64,000 bases of DNA from Lepus europaeus (lineage: Eukaryota; Chordata; Mammalia; Lagomorpha; Leporidae), in NCBI RefSeq assembly GCF_033115175.1, contig NC_084847.1, positions 51,593,612-51,657,611 of the forward strand, given 5' to 3'. A model generated the notes under the pieces. That model searched no databases, had not been told where the DNA came from, and saw only the letters and a list, made by a program, of their open reading frames with translations. Position 1 is the stretch's first letter. Each line of letters opens with the position of its first letter. Positions 9,581 to 20,750 of the stretch are shown in pieces. Both the position numbers and the translations under genes were made by a program.

Positions 9581-12030
9581 GCAGACAGGCGGTCACACAA
9601 CTGTGCACCTGCTTTGGGCCCGCGACGCGCCCCCCCCCCCCAGTCGTCCCGTAGTCACTGTCCCCATTTCCAGGTGTGTAACCTGAGGCTCCGAGAGGGC
9701 TGGCCACAGCTGCTGTTTTCTCTTTGGGATTGTCTGGCTCCAGACCCCACATGGCTCTCCCAAGATCCTTGTTGTCACCCCAGCGCCTCTCCCGAGGGCG
9801 CCCCTCAGAGCTGCCGTGGTTCCCAGGTAGCGCTACAGGGACAACCCAAGTGGCACGGGTAGGCCACCAAGGGGCCTTGCTCCGGGACCCCCCAGACGCT
9901 GGTATTCCCGCCCTCCCAGCTGTGCCCACCCCTTCAGCTCCGGCTTGGATTCCAAGAGAGTGCTTAGCCACCTGTCATAGTCTTAGAGGGAATCTGGTAC
10001 CCATTTTATAGGTGAGAAACCGAGGCTCGGAGAAGTTGGAGTGTTAGTCCAGGACTACATAGCTCACAAGGGGCGGGCTGGGCATTTAGAGTCTCCCCTG
10101 CCCGTCGCCACCCCCAGAGGAACGGCACCCGCCCCGCTGGCCCGGTGAGCTGGGGCCTGTGAGGAGACGGTGGTGGTGGTGAGGGGGAGAACGCGGGACT
10201 GCCATCTCCCACACGTTCCTAAGTTAGTGCTCTTGGAGCTGTGCTGGCGTCCGGGAAGGGACAAGGACAGGGAAATGCTGTCCCCAGCACACACCGGGCC
10301 CCCCCTCTCAAGGGAGGTCAAGGGCAGGAGAGTGGCTCCTCTGGAGAAAGGACCCAGCTTTGACCACCCAGAGCTTCCCGAATGTCAGGCACTCCTCACT
10401 GTGTTGGCAGTGGCAGCGGGAGCCCAGGCAGGGCCCCCCACCCCCCACCACGCCCCAGAGACAAGCAGGGTCCAGCCTCCAAGCCTCTGGTTCCCTCTCA
10501 CCCCGCTCTCCCTGGACAGGGCCAGAGGCTCTGCTCTGGGGGCCGGGGTCCCTGCCTGGCCCTGTCCCCGCACACTCTGAGCCCGCCTTGCGCCTGCCCG
10601 TACAAATGTTTGTTTCTTTGGCTCTAGCCCGAAGAGGCATCCAGGTGCCTGAATGGCAGTGTGGCTCCGCCCAGCCGCCTCACCCCCAGCCAGGGGCTGT
10701 GGGAGTGTGTGTGTGTGTGATCACATGCCACGCCCCCTATGGTGGAGAGCAGGGCGGGGAGGGCGTCCCTGGGGCCGTGGGATGCCAGGCCAGTCGCCAT
10801 GGCAACAGCTGCTCCTGGGAAGCCAGAGGTGGGGGGTGGACCGGCCCCGCCCCCGTGCAGATGGGTTCTGGGGCCGCCTGCCCACCCACCCGGCATTGTC
10901 ACTGGATCCCCTCTTTACAAAGGGGAACAATGCCCAAGGCGCTCACTGAAAGGGAGACTATGAGGACCTCAATGCCCAGCCCGGCCCTGCTCCCTGGGCA
11001 GATGGGGCCCCTGAGATGCTGGCCCTGGGAATGGAGTCTACCCCCTGGGGCGGCGGGGTGGGGGGAGCCTCCCTGGGGGGTGCCTCCCTCCCCGGGGGCC
11101 TTGGATGGACCCAGGTGCCCTGCACGTGTGGGAAGGCCCAGCCTTCCCAGCCCTCCCACCCTGGCCCTGGCCCTCTGCAGGCTCCTCTAGACTACGGCCA
11201 GCACTCAGTGCCGCCGTGGGACACATGCCAGCCCCCTGGGGACAAGCCCTTCCCTCCCCCATCACCCTTCCCCTACCTCCCCCCAGCTCAGCTCTGATGT
11301 TGCCTCCCTCAGGACACCCCAGACTCAGGCTCCCACCCCCAGCCGGGCCGCTGCACCTGTGTCTGGCTCCCTGTGAGCTGGGGGCTGCGGGGTGCGGTTT
11401 CCGGAGGTAAGGACCAGGCTGTGCCTCCTCCGCACCCCTCACCCCTCTGGGCACCTGACCTGGCTCCCATAAACGTGTGCTGGGTTGGGTGCCAAGAATG
11501 TGGGGTTGAGAAGGGGGCCATAGGTCCTTCTGGAAGAAACCGAAGGCACGTGGGGGGCCCGAGGTTGGGGAAGGGGTGTTGGTCGGACTTGGGGACAGAG
11601 CTGCCCATGTGACTGTGTGCGGGTGCACGCACGTGCAGGTGCCTGGTTATACCTGTGTGTGCACACAATCCTGGTGCACAGAGGCAGGGCTGGGCAAGAC
11701 TGGGGTGGGGTGGGGTGGGGCTGCAGCTTGAGCTCTGGTTCTGACTCAGTTTCCCTTTATGGGGTGTCAAGGGGCGGACTGGACTGTGTTCCGTTACTAA
11801 GGAAGAGTTTCAACGACTCCTCTTTAGGGCACTGACTGCTGTCGCCAGTTACTCCACACTGGAAGCGGGCGGTGAAGCAGAGCAACCATCACCCCCCCCG
11901 CCCCCGGCAGCGCAGGCCCTGGGACAGGCAGTCTGGGGGGTCAAGCGCCAGTTTGGGACTTTCGTTTTCCCCGGAGAGCTGATACCATATACAGTACACC
12001 TTGCATGGGGACGTGAGAAAAGTAAAAGCA
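9581..12030. other. GC-rich intergenic sequence upstream of FZD9
   Basis: No protein-coding gene recognised. It contains MIR remnants (9990-10085, weaker at 10885-10950), a short (TG)n near 10703, an alternating purine-pyrimidine patch at 11615-11675 and a (GGGGT)n patch at 11703-11722. Open frames here are compositional. Confidence 0.6.
9990..10085 (-). mobile_element. MIR fragment
   Basis: The segment cattttataggtgagaaac, then gaggctcggagaag and tacatagctcacaag matches the MIR core in reverse orientation. Confidence 0.8.
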
Positions 12031-12350
12031 AGGGCCCGGCGCTGTGGCGTAGCAGGTGAAGCCAGTACCTGCAGTGTCAGCATCCCAAAGGGGCGCCAGT
12101 TCAAATCCCAGCTGCTCCACTTCCGATCCAGCTCTCTGCTATGGCCTGGGAAAGCAGTGGAAGATGGTCCAGGTCCTTGGGCTCCTGCACCCGCGTGGGA
12201 GACCTGGAAGAAGCTCCTGGCTTCGGGTTGGTGCAGCCCCAGTCATTGTGGCCAACTGGAGAGTGAACCAGTGGATGGAGGACCTCTCTCTCTCTCTCTC
12301 TGCCTCTCCTTCTCTCTCTCTTTCAAATAAATAAACAAATAAATAAAAAT
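12031..12350 (+). mobile_element. CSINE, full length
   Basis: The head gggcccggcgctgtggcgtag, Pol III B-box-like gttcaaatccc, a CT-rich region and tail tttcaaataaataaac are all present. Confidence 0.95.
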
Positions 12351-12537
12351 AAGTAATACAGCAACTTTAAAAAGAGGTGAAGTGAAATGCTGGCGGTGGA
12401 ACCCAGGTGGCGGGCACTGAGTGCCCACTGTAAATTCTGTCCCTCTCTCCTCCGTAATGTTTAATCTTCATAATAAAATATCAGAAAAAATTTCATCATG
12501 AACTTCTTTCCGTGTCCGCACAGAAGAGATAGGACTC

Positions 12538-12706
12538 TTTTTTTTTTTTTTAAAGTATTTATTTATTTGAAAGGCAGAGTTAGAGAGAGAGAGGGAGGAA
12601 GAGAGAGAGAGAGAGAGAGAGGTCTTCCATCTGCTGGTTCACTCCCCAGATGGCCGCAATGGCCGGGGCTGGGCCAGGCTGAAGCCAGGAGCCAGGAGCT
12701 CCATCC
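12538..12706 (-). mobile_element. CSINE, tail half only, minus strand
   Basis: T-run, tatttatttatttgaaaggc and a long (GA)n, then the body up to ggagctccatcc, where similarity stops. The head half is missing. Confidence 0.88.
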
Positions 12707-14779
12707 AGTTTACAGAAAACGTTTGCCGGTGGCTCAGTGGGCTCGCGCTCTTATTTCTGGGGCATGGAGTTGGGGAACTCGATGACTGGGTCGGTGGGCC
12801 TGTGACTTTTCGTACGGCCTCACAGAGGGGCGTTGGTGACACTCTAGAAAAACTGCCCAGTCCACCGGGTCCTCAGACACCTCGCGGGCACGGGTGTCAA
12901 AAAGTGTACCCCATCCCTGGGGTCGGGCCGGCACGAGCTGCCGCCACCCCGGGTTGGTTTGCTTTTGTTTTTATCTCAGCGCAGTGTTAATGTGAACTTT
13001 TCACGGCAGACACGGAGTGAGCACTCGCTCAGGGCGGGGCGCAGGCTGGGCTGGGCGCTGGGGGACACGGGATGGACAAGGGCAGCTGGCAGCCCAGCCA
13101 GAACAGCGCCCCCTGCAGTGCCAGCTGATGACTGCAACCAGAGAGGGAAGCCAGGTGGGAGCCAGGTAGACAGGGAGCCCTGGCAGGGAGGGGGTGCAGG
13201 GTGCAGGGTGCAGGGCCCGGCAGGCGGGGGTCACACGCCGGCCGGGGGAGCCGCTGGGAAGGGGCGTAGGCCGGGCGCAGGGCGGCCCCGTGCGGGCTCG
13301 CGGGAGCCAGGCTGCCCCGGGCGGGCGGGAGGCGCCGAGCGCGCTCAAAGTCGCTTTTGTGCAGCCGGGCGAGCTCCTGTTTCGTTGACGTTGGACCCCG
13401 CCGCTTATTTATCCAACTCGAGGGGAAGTTCAGCAGCGGCAGGGGAAAAAAAATAACCCGGGCTGCCGAGCAAGGGAGCAGGAAAGAGGCCCCCGCTGGC
13501 CGCCCCTCCTGGCCCTGCCCTGCCCAGGGGGCCCAGGCAGGAGCGGGGGCTCAGCGGCCGGCCTCAGGCTGCCCCCCCATCCCGGAGGCTGGACGCCGGC
13601 TTCTCCCAAGAAAAGCATCCATCCGCCTCCTGGGTCCCCTCTGCCCAGCCCCGGCCTGGGGGCCGCTCCAGAGCAGGTGGTCCCCAGGGTGCCCCTGGGC
13701 CACTCTGAGCCCTGTGGCCAGCCTCGGAGCCTGGCTCTGGGCCCCTGCGGCCTCTCGGGGCGGGAGAGCCGAATCCCAGCAGGGCCTGGCAGATGTGGTG
13801 GTGTGACCTTCAGCCACCGCACGCCGTGTCCTCCTGTGGCCAGCGGCTGGCTGGCATGGCAGGAAAGGCGTGGGGCCTCCTCTCACCACCCCAGGCCACC
13901 TCTGGGGGTGGGGGTGGGCAAGGCTGGGCCCCGGGGAGGGGGGAGTGTCAGGCCCTGGTTGGAGGGGCACACAGCCCTTTGCCACGCCCCTCACCTCGCC
14001 CTGGGCACTTCAGCCTGGCCAGGGCCGGATTGGGCTGCAGGGCCTGGACAAAGGCCCCCCTTTCCACCGCCCTGGGGTTGGCACAGCAAGGAGACCTCCC
14101 CACGGGGCACGTGGCTGCCCACCCCCGCGTCCCCAGCTGATCGGAGTGGTGTGTGTCCCCGCGCTGGAAGTGTAACCCCCCCGAATTCCTACATTGGTGC
14201 AATGGAGGTGGGAGTTTTGGGAGGGGATTAGGGTCAAAGGAGGTCATGGGAGGGGGGACCGCAGGATGGGGCGCTAGTGGCTGTGTAAGAAGAGGGAGAG
14301 CGACCCCGGCTGGCAGCCGGCTGCACCTCCGTGGGGCGCCCTCTGCCGTGTCACGGAGCCAGCGCTCCGGCCACGGCCTCGGCCTCGCCAGCCTTTGGGG
14401 GCTGTGACAAATAAACATCTTGGACACCCATGGGTGCAGCTGGAACAGCTGCACATGCGCACCCGGCCTGCGCTGCCCTCCTGTGGGGTGGGGGGGCTGC
14501 CCGGGGTCCTAGGCTTCCCTCTCCACCTCTGAGCCTGGGCACGGCCAGGCTGTCCCATCGCGGGGGCTCCTTCCTTCACCCAGCCCCCGACACAGCCAAC
14601 GCCTCCTCAGGGCATGCTCCAGCTTTGCCCCCACCTCACCTACCCCGCCTCAGCATTTGCCACTGCGTCTCTGGGGCCCCTGTCGTCCCCACCTCCACCC
14701 CACCCGCCAAGCAGAGGGGCTGGTGCACGGGGTGCAGGGTGCTTTGAGGCCCGCAGCCCACCTGAGAGGGCCTGGTGTG
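12707..14779. other. Intergenic sequence with a small CpG island
   Basis: CpG density peaks at about 13200-13420. A short (gggtgca)n patch occurs at 13193-13215. No gene is recognised. The remainder is GC-rich unique sequence without recognisable repeats. Confidence 0.55.
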
Positions 14780-14998
14780 TCCCAGCTCCCTGCTGATGTG
14801 CACCCCGGGAGGCGGCAGGTGACGGCCCAAGTGCTTGGGTCCCTGCCACCCACCTGGGAGGCCCAGATGGAACTCCTGGCTCCTGGCTCCTGGCTTTGGC
14901 TCAGACCAACCCCGGCTGTTGCATCATTGGGAGAGTGAACCAGAGGATGGAAGATTGATCTCGCTCTCTGTCTCTCAAACCAGAGGGAAATAAAATTT
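14780..14998 (+). mobile_element. CSINE, older 5'-truncated copy
   Basis: Body cagctccctgctgatgtgcac to tail ggaaataaaattt. The head before the B-box region is degraded. Confidence 0.8.
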
Positions 14999-15008
14999 AA
15001 AACACTAG

Positions 15009-15283
15009 GGGCCAGTGCTGTGGTGTAGTAGGCTAAACCCATATGGGCACCGGTTCAAATCCCGGCTGTTCCACTTCCAATCCAGCTCCCTGTTAATGCA
15101 GCGCAAGACGGCCCCAAGTGCTTGGGCCCCTGCACCCGCGTGGGAGACCTGGAAGAAGCTCCTGGCTCCTGGCTTCAGATTGGCCCAGCTCCGGCCATTG
15201 TGACCATTTGGGGAGTGAACCAGCAGATGGAAGACCTCTCTCTCTCTCTGCCTCTCAAATACATAAATAAATCTTTATAGTAA
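15009..15283 (+). mobile_element. CSINE with short internal deletion in head
   Basis: ggggccagtgctgtggtgtag, then tatgggcaccggttcaaat and tail acataaataaatcttta. About 20 bases after the A-box are missing. Confidence 0.93.
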
Positions 15284-15888
15284 ATGAATGAAGACCTCTG
15301 GAAACAGGAGGCAACCAAGGTGCTGGCCTCGGCCCTGGACCTGCTGGCTGGGGTCTGGGGGCCTCTCTTCCAGCTCCTCCTCCATTCGCCTGGGAGCTGT
15401 GGCTGCACAGCCATGGCCGGGGGTGGGGAGGGGGCACAGCCCAGTCCCAGAGCACCGCAAGGTGGCCCCCGAGACCACAGCATGGCGGCTGCTGCTCTGG
15501 CAGCTCAGCCTCGCCACCATCTCTGGACCCTCCTGGGGCTGGGGTCCCTCTGCCCTCCCTGCCCTCCCGCCTCGGAGCTGCCCCCACCCCGTCCCTGGGC
15601 CCTGTGGGGGCTTCCCATTGGCAGGAGCTCCTCTGGTCCTCAGGGACGTGGAAACTGAGTCGGGGCGGGGTCGGGCCGAGAGGTGGGGCTGTGTCTCTGC
15701 CTGCCCCCCCACCCCACCCCACGGCCAGGGCCGCTTGCCGCCATGCAGGTCTGCAGGCCTCCCTGGCACAGAGGGCTGCCGCGGCTCCGGACAGGGGGCT
15801 CTCAGAGGCGTCCCCGTGGGGATAGCTCGGGGAGGCCCTCGGCTGTCCCAGGCCTGGGGGCCGGTACTGCGCTCAGCAGGTTAAGATT
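15284..15888. other. Unassigned GC-rich stretch
   Basis: No repeat or gene recognised. Open frames on both strands are attributed to base composition. Confidence 0.5.
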
Positions 15889-16170
15889 GGTTATTTAAAG
15901 GTTGAGTGACAGACAGGGAAGGAGAGTTGGGGGTGGGGAGAGAGAGAGAGAGAGAGAGAGAGAATCTTCCATCTGCTGGTTCACTCCCCAAATGGCCACA
16001 ATGGCTGGAGCTGTGCCAGGCGGAAGCCAGGAGCCGGGCGCTCCACCCAGGCTCCCCTGCAGGCAGCAGGGGCCGAAGCGCCGGGGCCATGTTCTGCTGC
16101 CTCCCAGGTGCACATCAGCAGGGAGCTGGATGTGGGATGTGGGTGTCCCGAGCGGCGACCTCCCATCGGA
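15889..16170 (-). mobile_element. CSINE, older copy with (GA)n
   Basis: Tail remnant ggttatttaaaggttgagtg, (GA)n at 15941-15962, body catctgctggttcactcccc and degraded head. Confidence 0.82.
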
Positions 16171-16574
16171 GCCACATGCCCGTCCCCGCCACCCCAGCAT
16201 CCTCCTTCCGTGGGATTTAGGTCCCACGGGGGGGGGGGGGAATAAATGAAGACTTACATTTTCTGCTGCACTGGTGAAAGATGAATAATTAATATCGTAT
16301 ATGAAAACACTGGCGGCCTAAGAGTGCACGCTTTTCCTTCTGAAGTCTAAGGCAATGAGAACACGTTGGCGGCGGGCTCGGGGCGTGGGGCTCGGGGCTT
16401 AGGGAGTGGGGCGCTGGGTATGATAAAAGTTGGGGATCTGGCCCACGGGGCTTCCCCAGGCTCCCCACACCCCCAGCCCACGAGGAGTCGCTGAGCTCAG
16501 CCCGCCGAGGCGGGGGGGCCCCTCCCCTGCTGACGAAGGCTTTGCTCAGCTCAGTGTCCTAGTGAGGTCACTCA

Positions 16575-16577
16575 TGG

Positions 16578-16621
<44 letters not shown>

Positions 16622-16680
16622 CCTTCCGTCCGCTGGGTCGCTGAACCGGAGCAGCAGGGACTAGAATCCACATTGCGCTG
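16575..16680 (-). repeat. (GA)n microsatellite with CSINE remnant
   Basis: About 43 bases of pure GA at 16579-16621, followed by ccttccgtccgctgggtcgct and a shortened SINE body. The microsatellite grew from the SINE's own GA tract. Confidence 0.85.
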
Positions 16681-17011
16681 TTCGTCTTAAATACCCGATA
16701 TTAGAAATCGCACATGCAGGCCGGGCATCCGTGGGCGCCACCAAGCAAGGGTGAAAGATGTTTGGAGGAAGCATTGTGTCCGCACGGAACGCATGCCGGC
16801 TGTTCTGGGCCAGCCTCGTCTTCGCGGTAGGTGTCAGGAGCCATCCATATAGGCCGTAAAGTCCCCGGGGCTGTGTGCAGCTTCTGTGCCAATCCTGCGC
16901 CCTTGGATGGGAGGGACAAGGACATCCTGCAGGTCCTGCAGCCAGCCCCCCGCTCGACAACCGTATACTGAGCTTTCTCTTTAAATAGAGCAAGAGTAGA
17001 AGTCCGTGTTG

Positions 17012-17350
17012 GCCGGCGCCACCGTGGCTTAACAGGCTAATCCTCTGCCTTGCGGCGCCGGTACACCAGGTTCTAGTCCTGGTTGGGGCGCCGGATTCTG
17101 TCCCGGTTGCCCCTCTTCCAGGCCAGCTCTCTGCTATGGCCCGGGAAGGCAGTGGAGGATGGCCCAGGTGCTTGGGCCCTGCACCCGCATAGGAGACCAG
17201 GAGAAGCACCTGGCTCCTGGCTTCGGATCAGCGAGATGCGCCGGCCGCAGCGGCCATTGGAGGGTGAACCAACGGCAAAAAGGAAGACCTTTCTCTCTGT
17301 CTCTCTCTCTCACTGTCCACTCTGCCTATGGGAAAAAAAAAAAAAAAGAA
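17012..17350 (+). mobile_element. CSINE, 'cggggcgccggattctg' subfamily, full length
   Basis: Head ggccggcgccaccgtggct, diagnostic tggttggggcgccggattctg-type segment, ggtgaaccaacggcaaaaagg and an A-rich end at 17332-17347. This subfamily ends in an A-run rather than (AATA)n. Confidence 0.95.
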
Positions 17351-17365
17351 GAAGAAGTCCGTGTT

Positions 17366-17650
17366 ACGACACAGCTGATGCTGCTGGAGACACCGGCGTC
17401 CCATAGGAGCGCTGGTTCGAGTCCTGGCTGCTCCGCTTCCCATCCCGCTCCCTGCTGATACACCTGGGAAGCAGTGGGAGATGGCCCAAGTGCTTGGGCC
17501 CCTGAACCCACGTGGGAGACCGGGAAGAAGCTCCTGGCTCCTGGCTTTGGCCTGGCCCAGCCCTGGCTGTTGTGGCCGTTTGGGGAGTGAACCAGTGGAT
17601 GGAAGATCTCTCTCTCTCTCTGCCTTTCAAATAAATAAATCTTGGGAAAA
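17366..17650 (+). mobile_element. CSINE directly behind the previous copy
   Basis: Degraded head, then gcgctggttcgagtcctggct, body and tail caaataaataaatcttggg. It sits head-to-tail with the copy at 17012. Confidence 0.9.
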
Positions 17651-17864
17651 AAAGAAAGATTAACAAGCATGATGTTATGGGCAAACTTTAGACCACATGA
17701 ATGTAAACACTGAAGTGTGAGAAGCCACACTGCTCACGCCCCTCCCTGTCCTATCTCTGGGGGAGGGGCCCCGCTGATGCGGGGTGGGGGTTCCCCAGAC
17801 ATCACAGACCTGGGTTCACGTTAACGCTGACACATGACCAGCACTGGGGTGCGTTCACGTACTT

Positions 17865-17948
17865 AGGTTCATTTTAATAAAGTGGTATGTGCATATAGTT
17901 CTCTTGTATCGAGGTATAATCTCCATTAAGATGCACACATTCAAAGTT
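17865..17948. mobile_element. Probable L1 3'-end fragment
   Basis: AT-rich segment with ttgtatcgaggtataatc and atgcacacattcaaag, resembling the 'gaggtataattgacata' motif common at old L1 ends. Short and divergent. Confidence 0.5.
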
Positions 17949-17956
17949 ATTTGAAA

Positions 17957-18262
17957 GGAGCCAGTGTGGTGGTGCAGTGGGTTAAAGCCCCGGCCTGAAG
18001 CGCCAGCATCCCATATGGACGCCGGTTCAAGTCCCAGCTGCTCCTCTTCTAATCCAGCTCTCTGCTGTGGCCTGGGAAGGCAGTGGAAGGTGGCCCAAGT
18101 CCTTGGGCCCCTGTACCCGTGTGAGAGACCCGGAAGAAGCTCCTGGCTCTTGGCTTTAAACCGGCCCAGCTCTGGCCGTTGCAGCCAATTGGGGAGTGAA
18201 CCAGCGGATGGAAGACCTCTCTCTCTGTCTCTCTCTCTGTAACTCTTTCAAATAAATAAATA
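17957..18262 (+). mobile_element. CSINE, full length
   Basis: gagccagtgtggtggtgcag head, tatggacgccggttcaagtc, and caaataaataaatattt tail. Confidence 0.95.
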
Positions 18263-18297
18263 TTTTTTTTTTAAATAATAAAAAGTAAAAAATAAAA

Positions 18298-18482
18298 ATT
18301 ATTTGTGAGACATAGATAGAGGCAGTTCCCATCTGCCCACCACAGCCAGGGCTGGGCCAGGCCGAAGCCGTGAGCCCAGGACTCTAGCCACGCCTTCTAC
18401 ACAGCTGACCGGGACCCAAGGACTTGACCCATCAGCTTCTGCCTCCCGAAAGCCGAAAAGGAGAGCAGAGCCAGGTCTTGAA
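18298..18482 (-). mobile_element. CSINE fragment bordering a minisatellite
   Basis: A minus-strand SINE body (ccagggctgggccaggcc, caaggacttgacccatcag, aggtcttgaaccc). Its head region is replaced by the tandem array that begins at 18483. Confidence 0.75.
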
Positions 18483-19394
18483 CCCAACACCCGGGGGTGC
18501 AGGCCCAACACCCTGGAGTGCAGGCCCAACACCCAGGGGTGCAGGCCCAACACCCTGGAGTGCAGCCCCAACACCCTGGGGTACAATCCCAACACGCTGG
18601 GGTGCAGGCCCAACACCCTGGGGTACAGCCCCAACACCCTGGGGTGCAGGCCCAACACCCTGGGGTACAATCCCAACACGCTGGGGTGCAGGCCCAACAC
18701 CCTGGGGTGCAGCCCCAACACCCTGGGGTGCAGGCCCAACACCCTGGAGTGCAGCCCCAACACCCTGGGGTGCAGGCCCAACACCCTGGAGTGCAGCCCC
18801 AACACCCTGGGGTACAATCCCAACACCCTGGGGTGCAGGCCCAACACCCTGGGGTGCAGCCCCAACACCCTGGGGTGCAGGCCCAACACCCTGGGGTACA
18901 GCCCAACACCCTGGGGTGCAGCCCCAACACCCTGGGGTGCAGGCCCAACACCCTGGAGTGCAGCCCCAACACCCTGGGGTACAATCCCAACACCCTGGGG
19001 TGCAGGCCCAACACCCTGGGGTGCAGCCCCAACACCCTGGGGTGCAGGCCCAACACCCTGGGGTACAGCCCAACACCCTGGGGTGCAGCCCCAACACCCT
19101 GGGGTGCAGGCCCAACACCCTGGAGTGCAGCCCCAACACCCTGGGGTACAATCCCAACACCCTGGGGTGCAGGCCCAACACCCTGGGGTGCAGCCCCAAC
19201 ACCCTGGGGTGCAGGCCCAACACCCTGGGGTGCAGCCCCAACACCCTGGGGTACAATCCCAACACACTGGGGTGCAGCCCCAACACCCTGGGGTGCAGGC
19301 CCAACACCCGGGGGTTCAGGCCCAACACCCTGGGGTGCAGCCCCAACACCCTGGGGTGCAGCCCCAACACCCTGGGGTGCAGCCCCAACACCCT
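18483..19394. repeat. 21-bp minisatellite with 167-bp higher-order structure
   Basis: About 43 tandem units of the form cccaacaccctggggtgcagg, with variants at the last positions (gcaggc, gcagcc, acaatc, acagcc, gagtgcag). Two adjacent 167-bp blocks (18813-18979 and 18980-19146), each seven 21-mers plus one 20-mer, read identical. An 84-bp block at 18582-18665 shows an earlier four-unit period. The unit is a multiple of three without stops, so long open frames appear on both strands; these are not genes. Confidence 0.97.
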
Positions 19395-19447
19395 ATTGCC
19401 TCCCACAGTTCATTAGCAGGAACCCAAGAAGGGGTCTTAACCACTTT

Positions 19448-19635
19448 TCACAAGTTTATTTATTTAAAAGGCAGAGCGAGAGAGAGGGAGAGAGCGAGAG
19501 AGACAGTGCGCGCTCTTCCTTCCATCTGCTGGGTCACCCTCCAGATGCGGCCACCAGCCAGGGGCGGGGCCTGCAGAGCCTGGGTGGGGGTGGGGGCAGG
19601 TGGGGACCCAGGAGCAGGAGCTCTCGGGGGACGGC
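19448..19635 (-). mobile_element. CSINE fragment, minus strand
   Basis: Tail aagtttatttatttaaaagg, GA-rich segment, cttccatctgctgggtca and a degraded body. It runs into the CpG island that follows. Confidence 0.8.
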
Positions 19636-19639
19636 GAGG

Positions 19640-20340
19640 GAGGCGTGACGTCATGGCAGTGGCCCTGAATGGGGGCAGCTGGGGTGGGGGACAGGGGCAG
19701 GGGGGAGGGAGCCGGCGGAGGATGGACGAGCGGGGCTGGGGGCGCGGGGAGCAGCCCGCCCGGCCCCTCGCCGCCCGCCCGGGCCCGCACGGAAGCCCCG
19801 CAGCCTGGCCGGGCGCCCGCGGCCGCAGCGAGCACAATGCGGCTCCCTGTTCCCCAGCCCGGCCTCGAGTCGGCCCACTTCCTGCCCGGCCGCGGGGCCT
19901 TCTCCAAGGTAAATAAACAAACGCGGCGGAGCCGGGCCGGGCGGGGGGGCGGCCGGGGTCTCCCTCCCCGCCCCCGCCCGGGCGCGCGGCCCCGACGGAC
20001 GGCGCGGGGCTGGGAACCCGGGGCCGCGGCCGGTGCGCAGGCGGGGGCGCGCGGCGGCGACCCCCGGGCTCCTGGCCCAGCGGTGCCCCCACCCCCCGGC
20101 AGGGAGGGACCCCGGCCTGGGCGGGGCTGCCCCCTCCCCCCGTCCCGCCGCTCCGGCCTGGGCGGGGCTGCCCCCCCCCCTCCCGCCGACCCCGGCCTGG
20201 GCCCCCGGGGCGCGGGACACGCCCCCTCCTGGCCCTCGCAGCCTCCAGGGCCCGGGCCGGGGTGAGGGGCCCGCAGGGCGCCCGCCGAGACCGCCTGGCC
20301 TAGGGCCCCACCTGCCCCGCGTGGCCGCGGCCGCTCCTCA
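19640..20340 (+). promoter_or_regulatory. CpG island with palindromic CRE, no assigned gene
   Basis: A very CpG-dense block. It opens with a perfect TGACGTCA at 19646-19653. An ATG at 19837 starts a 24-codon frame that ends exactly at a good donor (tccaag/gtaaataa, 19908/19909). No TATA box is evident. The structure fits a promoter with a first exon reading rightwards, but no known gene is expected here and the peptide is not recognised. Confidence 0.45.
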
Positions 20341-20750
20341 CGCCCGCGCCCTCCACGTTCACGCCCTCCACGTTCACATCCTCCACGCCCGCCCACGCCC
20401 TCCACGTTCACGCCCTCCACGTTCACATCCTCCACGCCCACGCCCTCCACGTTCACACCCTCCACGCCCGCCCACGCCCTCCACGCCCACGCCCTCCACG
20501 CTCGCCCACGCCCTCCACGCCGGCCCGCGCACTCCACGTTCACACCCTCCACGCCCACACCCACGCCCTCCACGCCCACGCCCTCCACGCTTGCCCACAC
20601 CCTCCACACCCACGCCCGCCACGCCGGCCCACGCTCTCCACGCCCACGCCCTCCACGCCCGTGCCCTCCACGCTTGCCCACGCCCGCTCACGCGCTCCAC
20701 ACTCGCCCACGTTCGCCCTCCACGCCGGCCCACGCCCTCCACGCGGCTCC
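20341..20750. repeat. 15-bp GC-rich minisatellite
   Basis: Imperfect repeats of cacgccctccacgtt and cacgccctccacgcc, about 25 units, interrupted by cgc insertions. It forms the right flank of the CpG island. Open frames across it (GVEGV-type on the minus strand) are artefacts. Confidence 0.93.

Noticed and set aside
18483-19394. Possible CRISPR-like array because of regular repeats.
   Set aside because: There are no unique spacers; units are contiguous variants of one sequence, and this is a mammalian genome.
18299-19648. Open frames of 200-380 codons on both strands with 7-residue repeats, which could look like repetitive proteins.
   Set aside because: They are translations of a 21-bp minisatellite without stops in several frames. 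There is no codon-position bias, promoter or homologous family.
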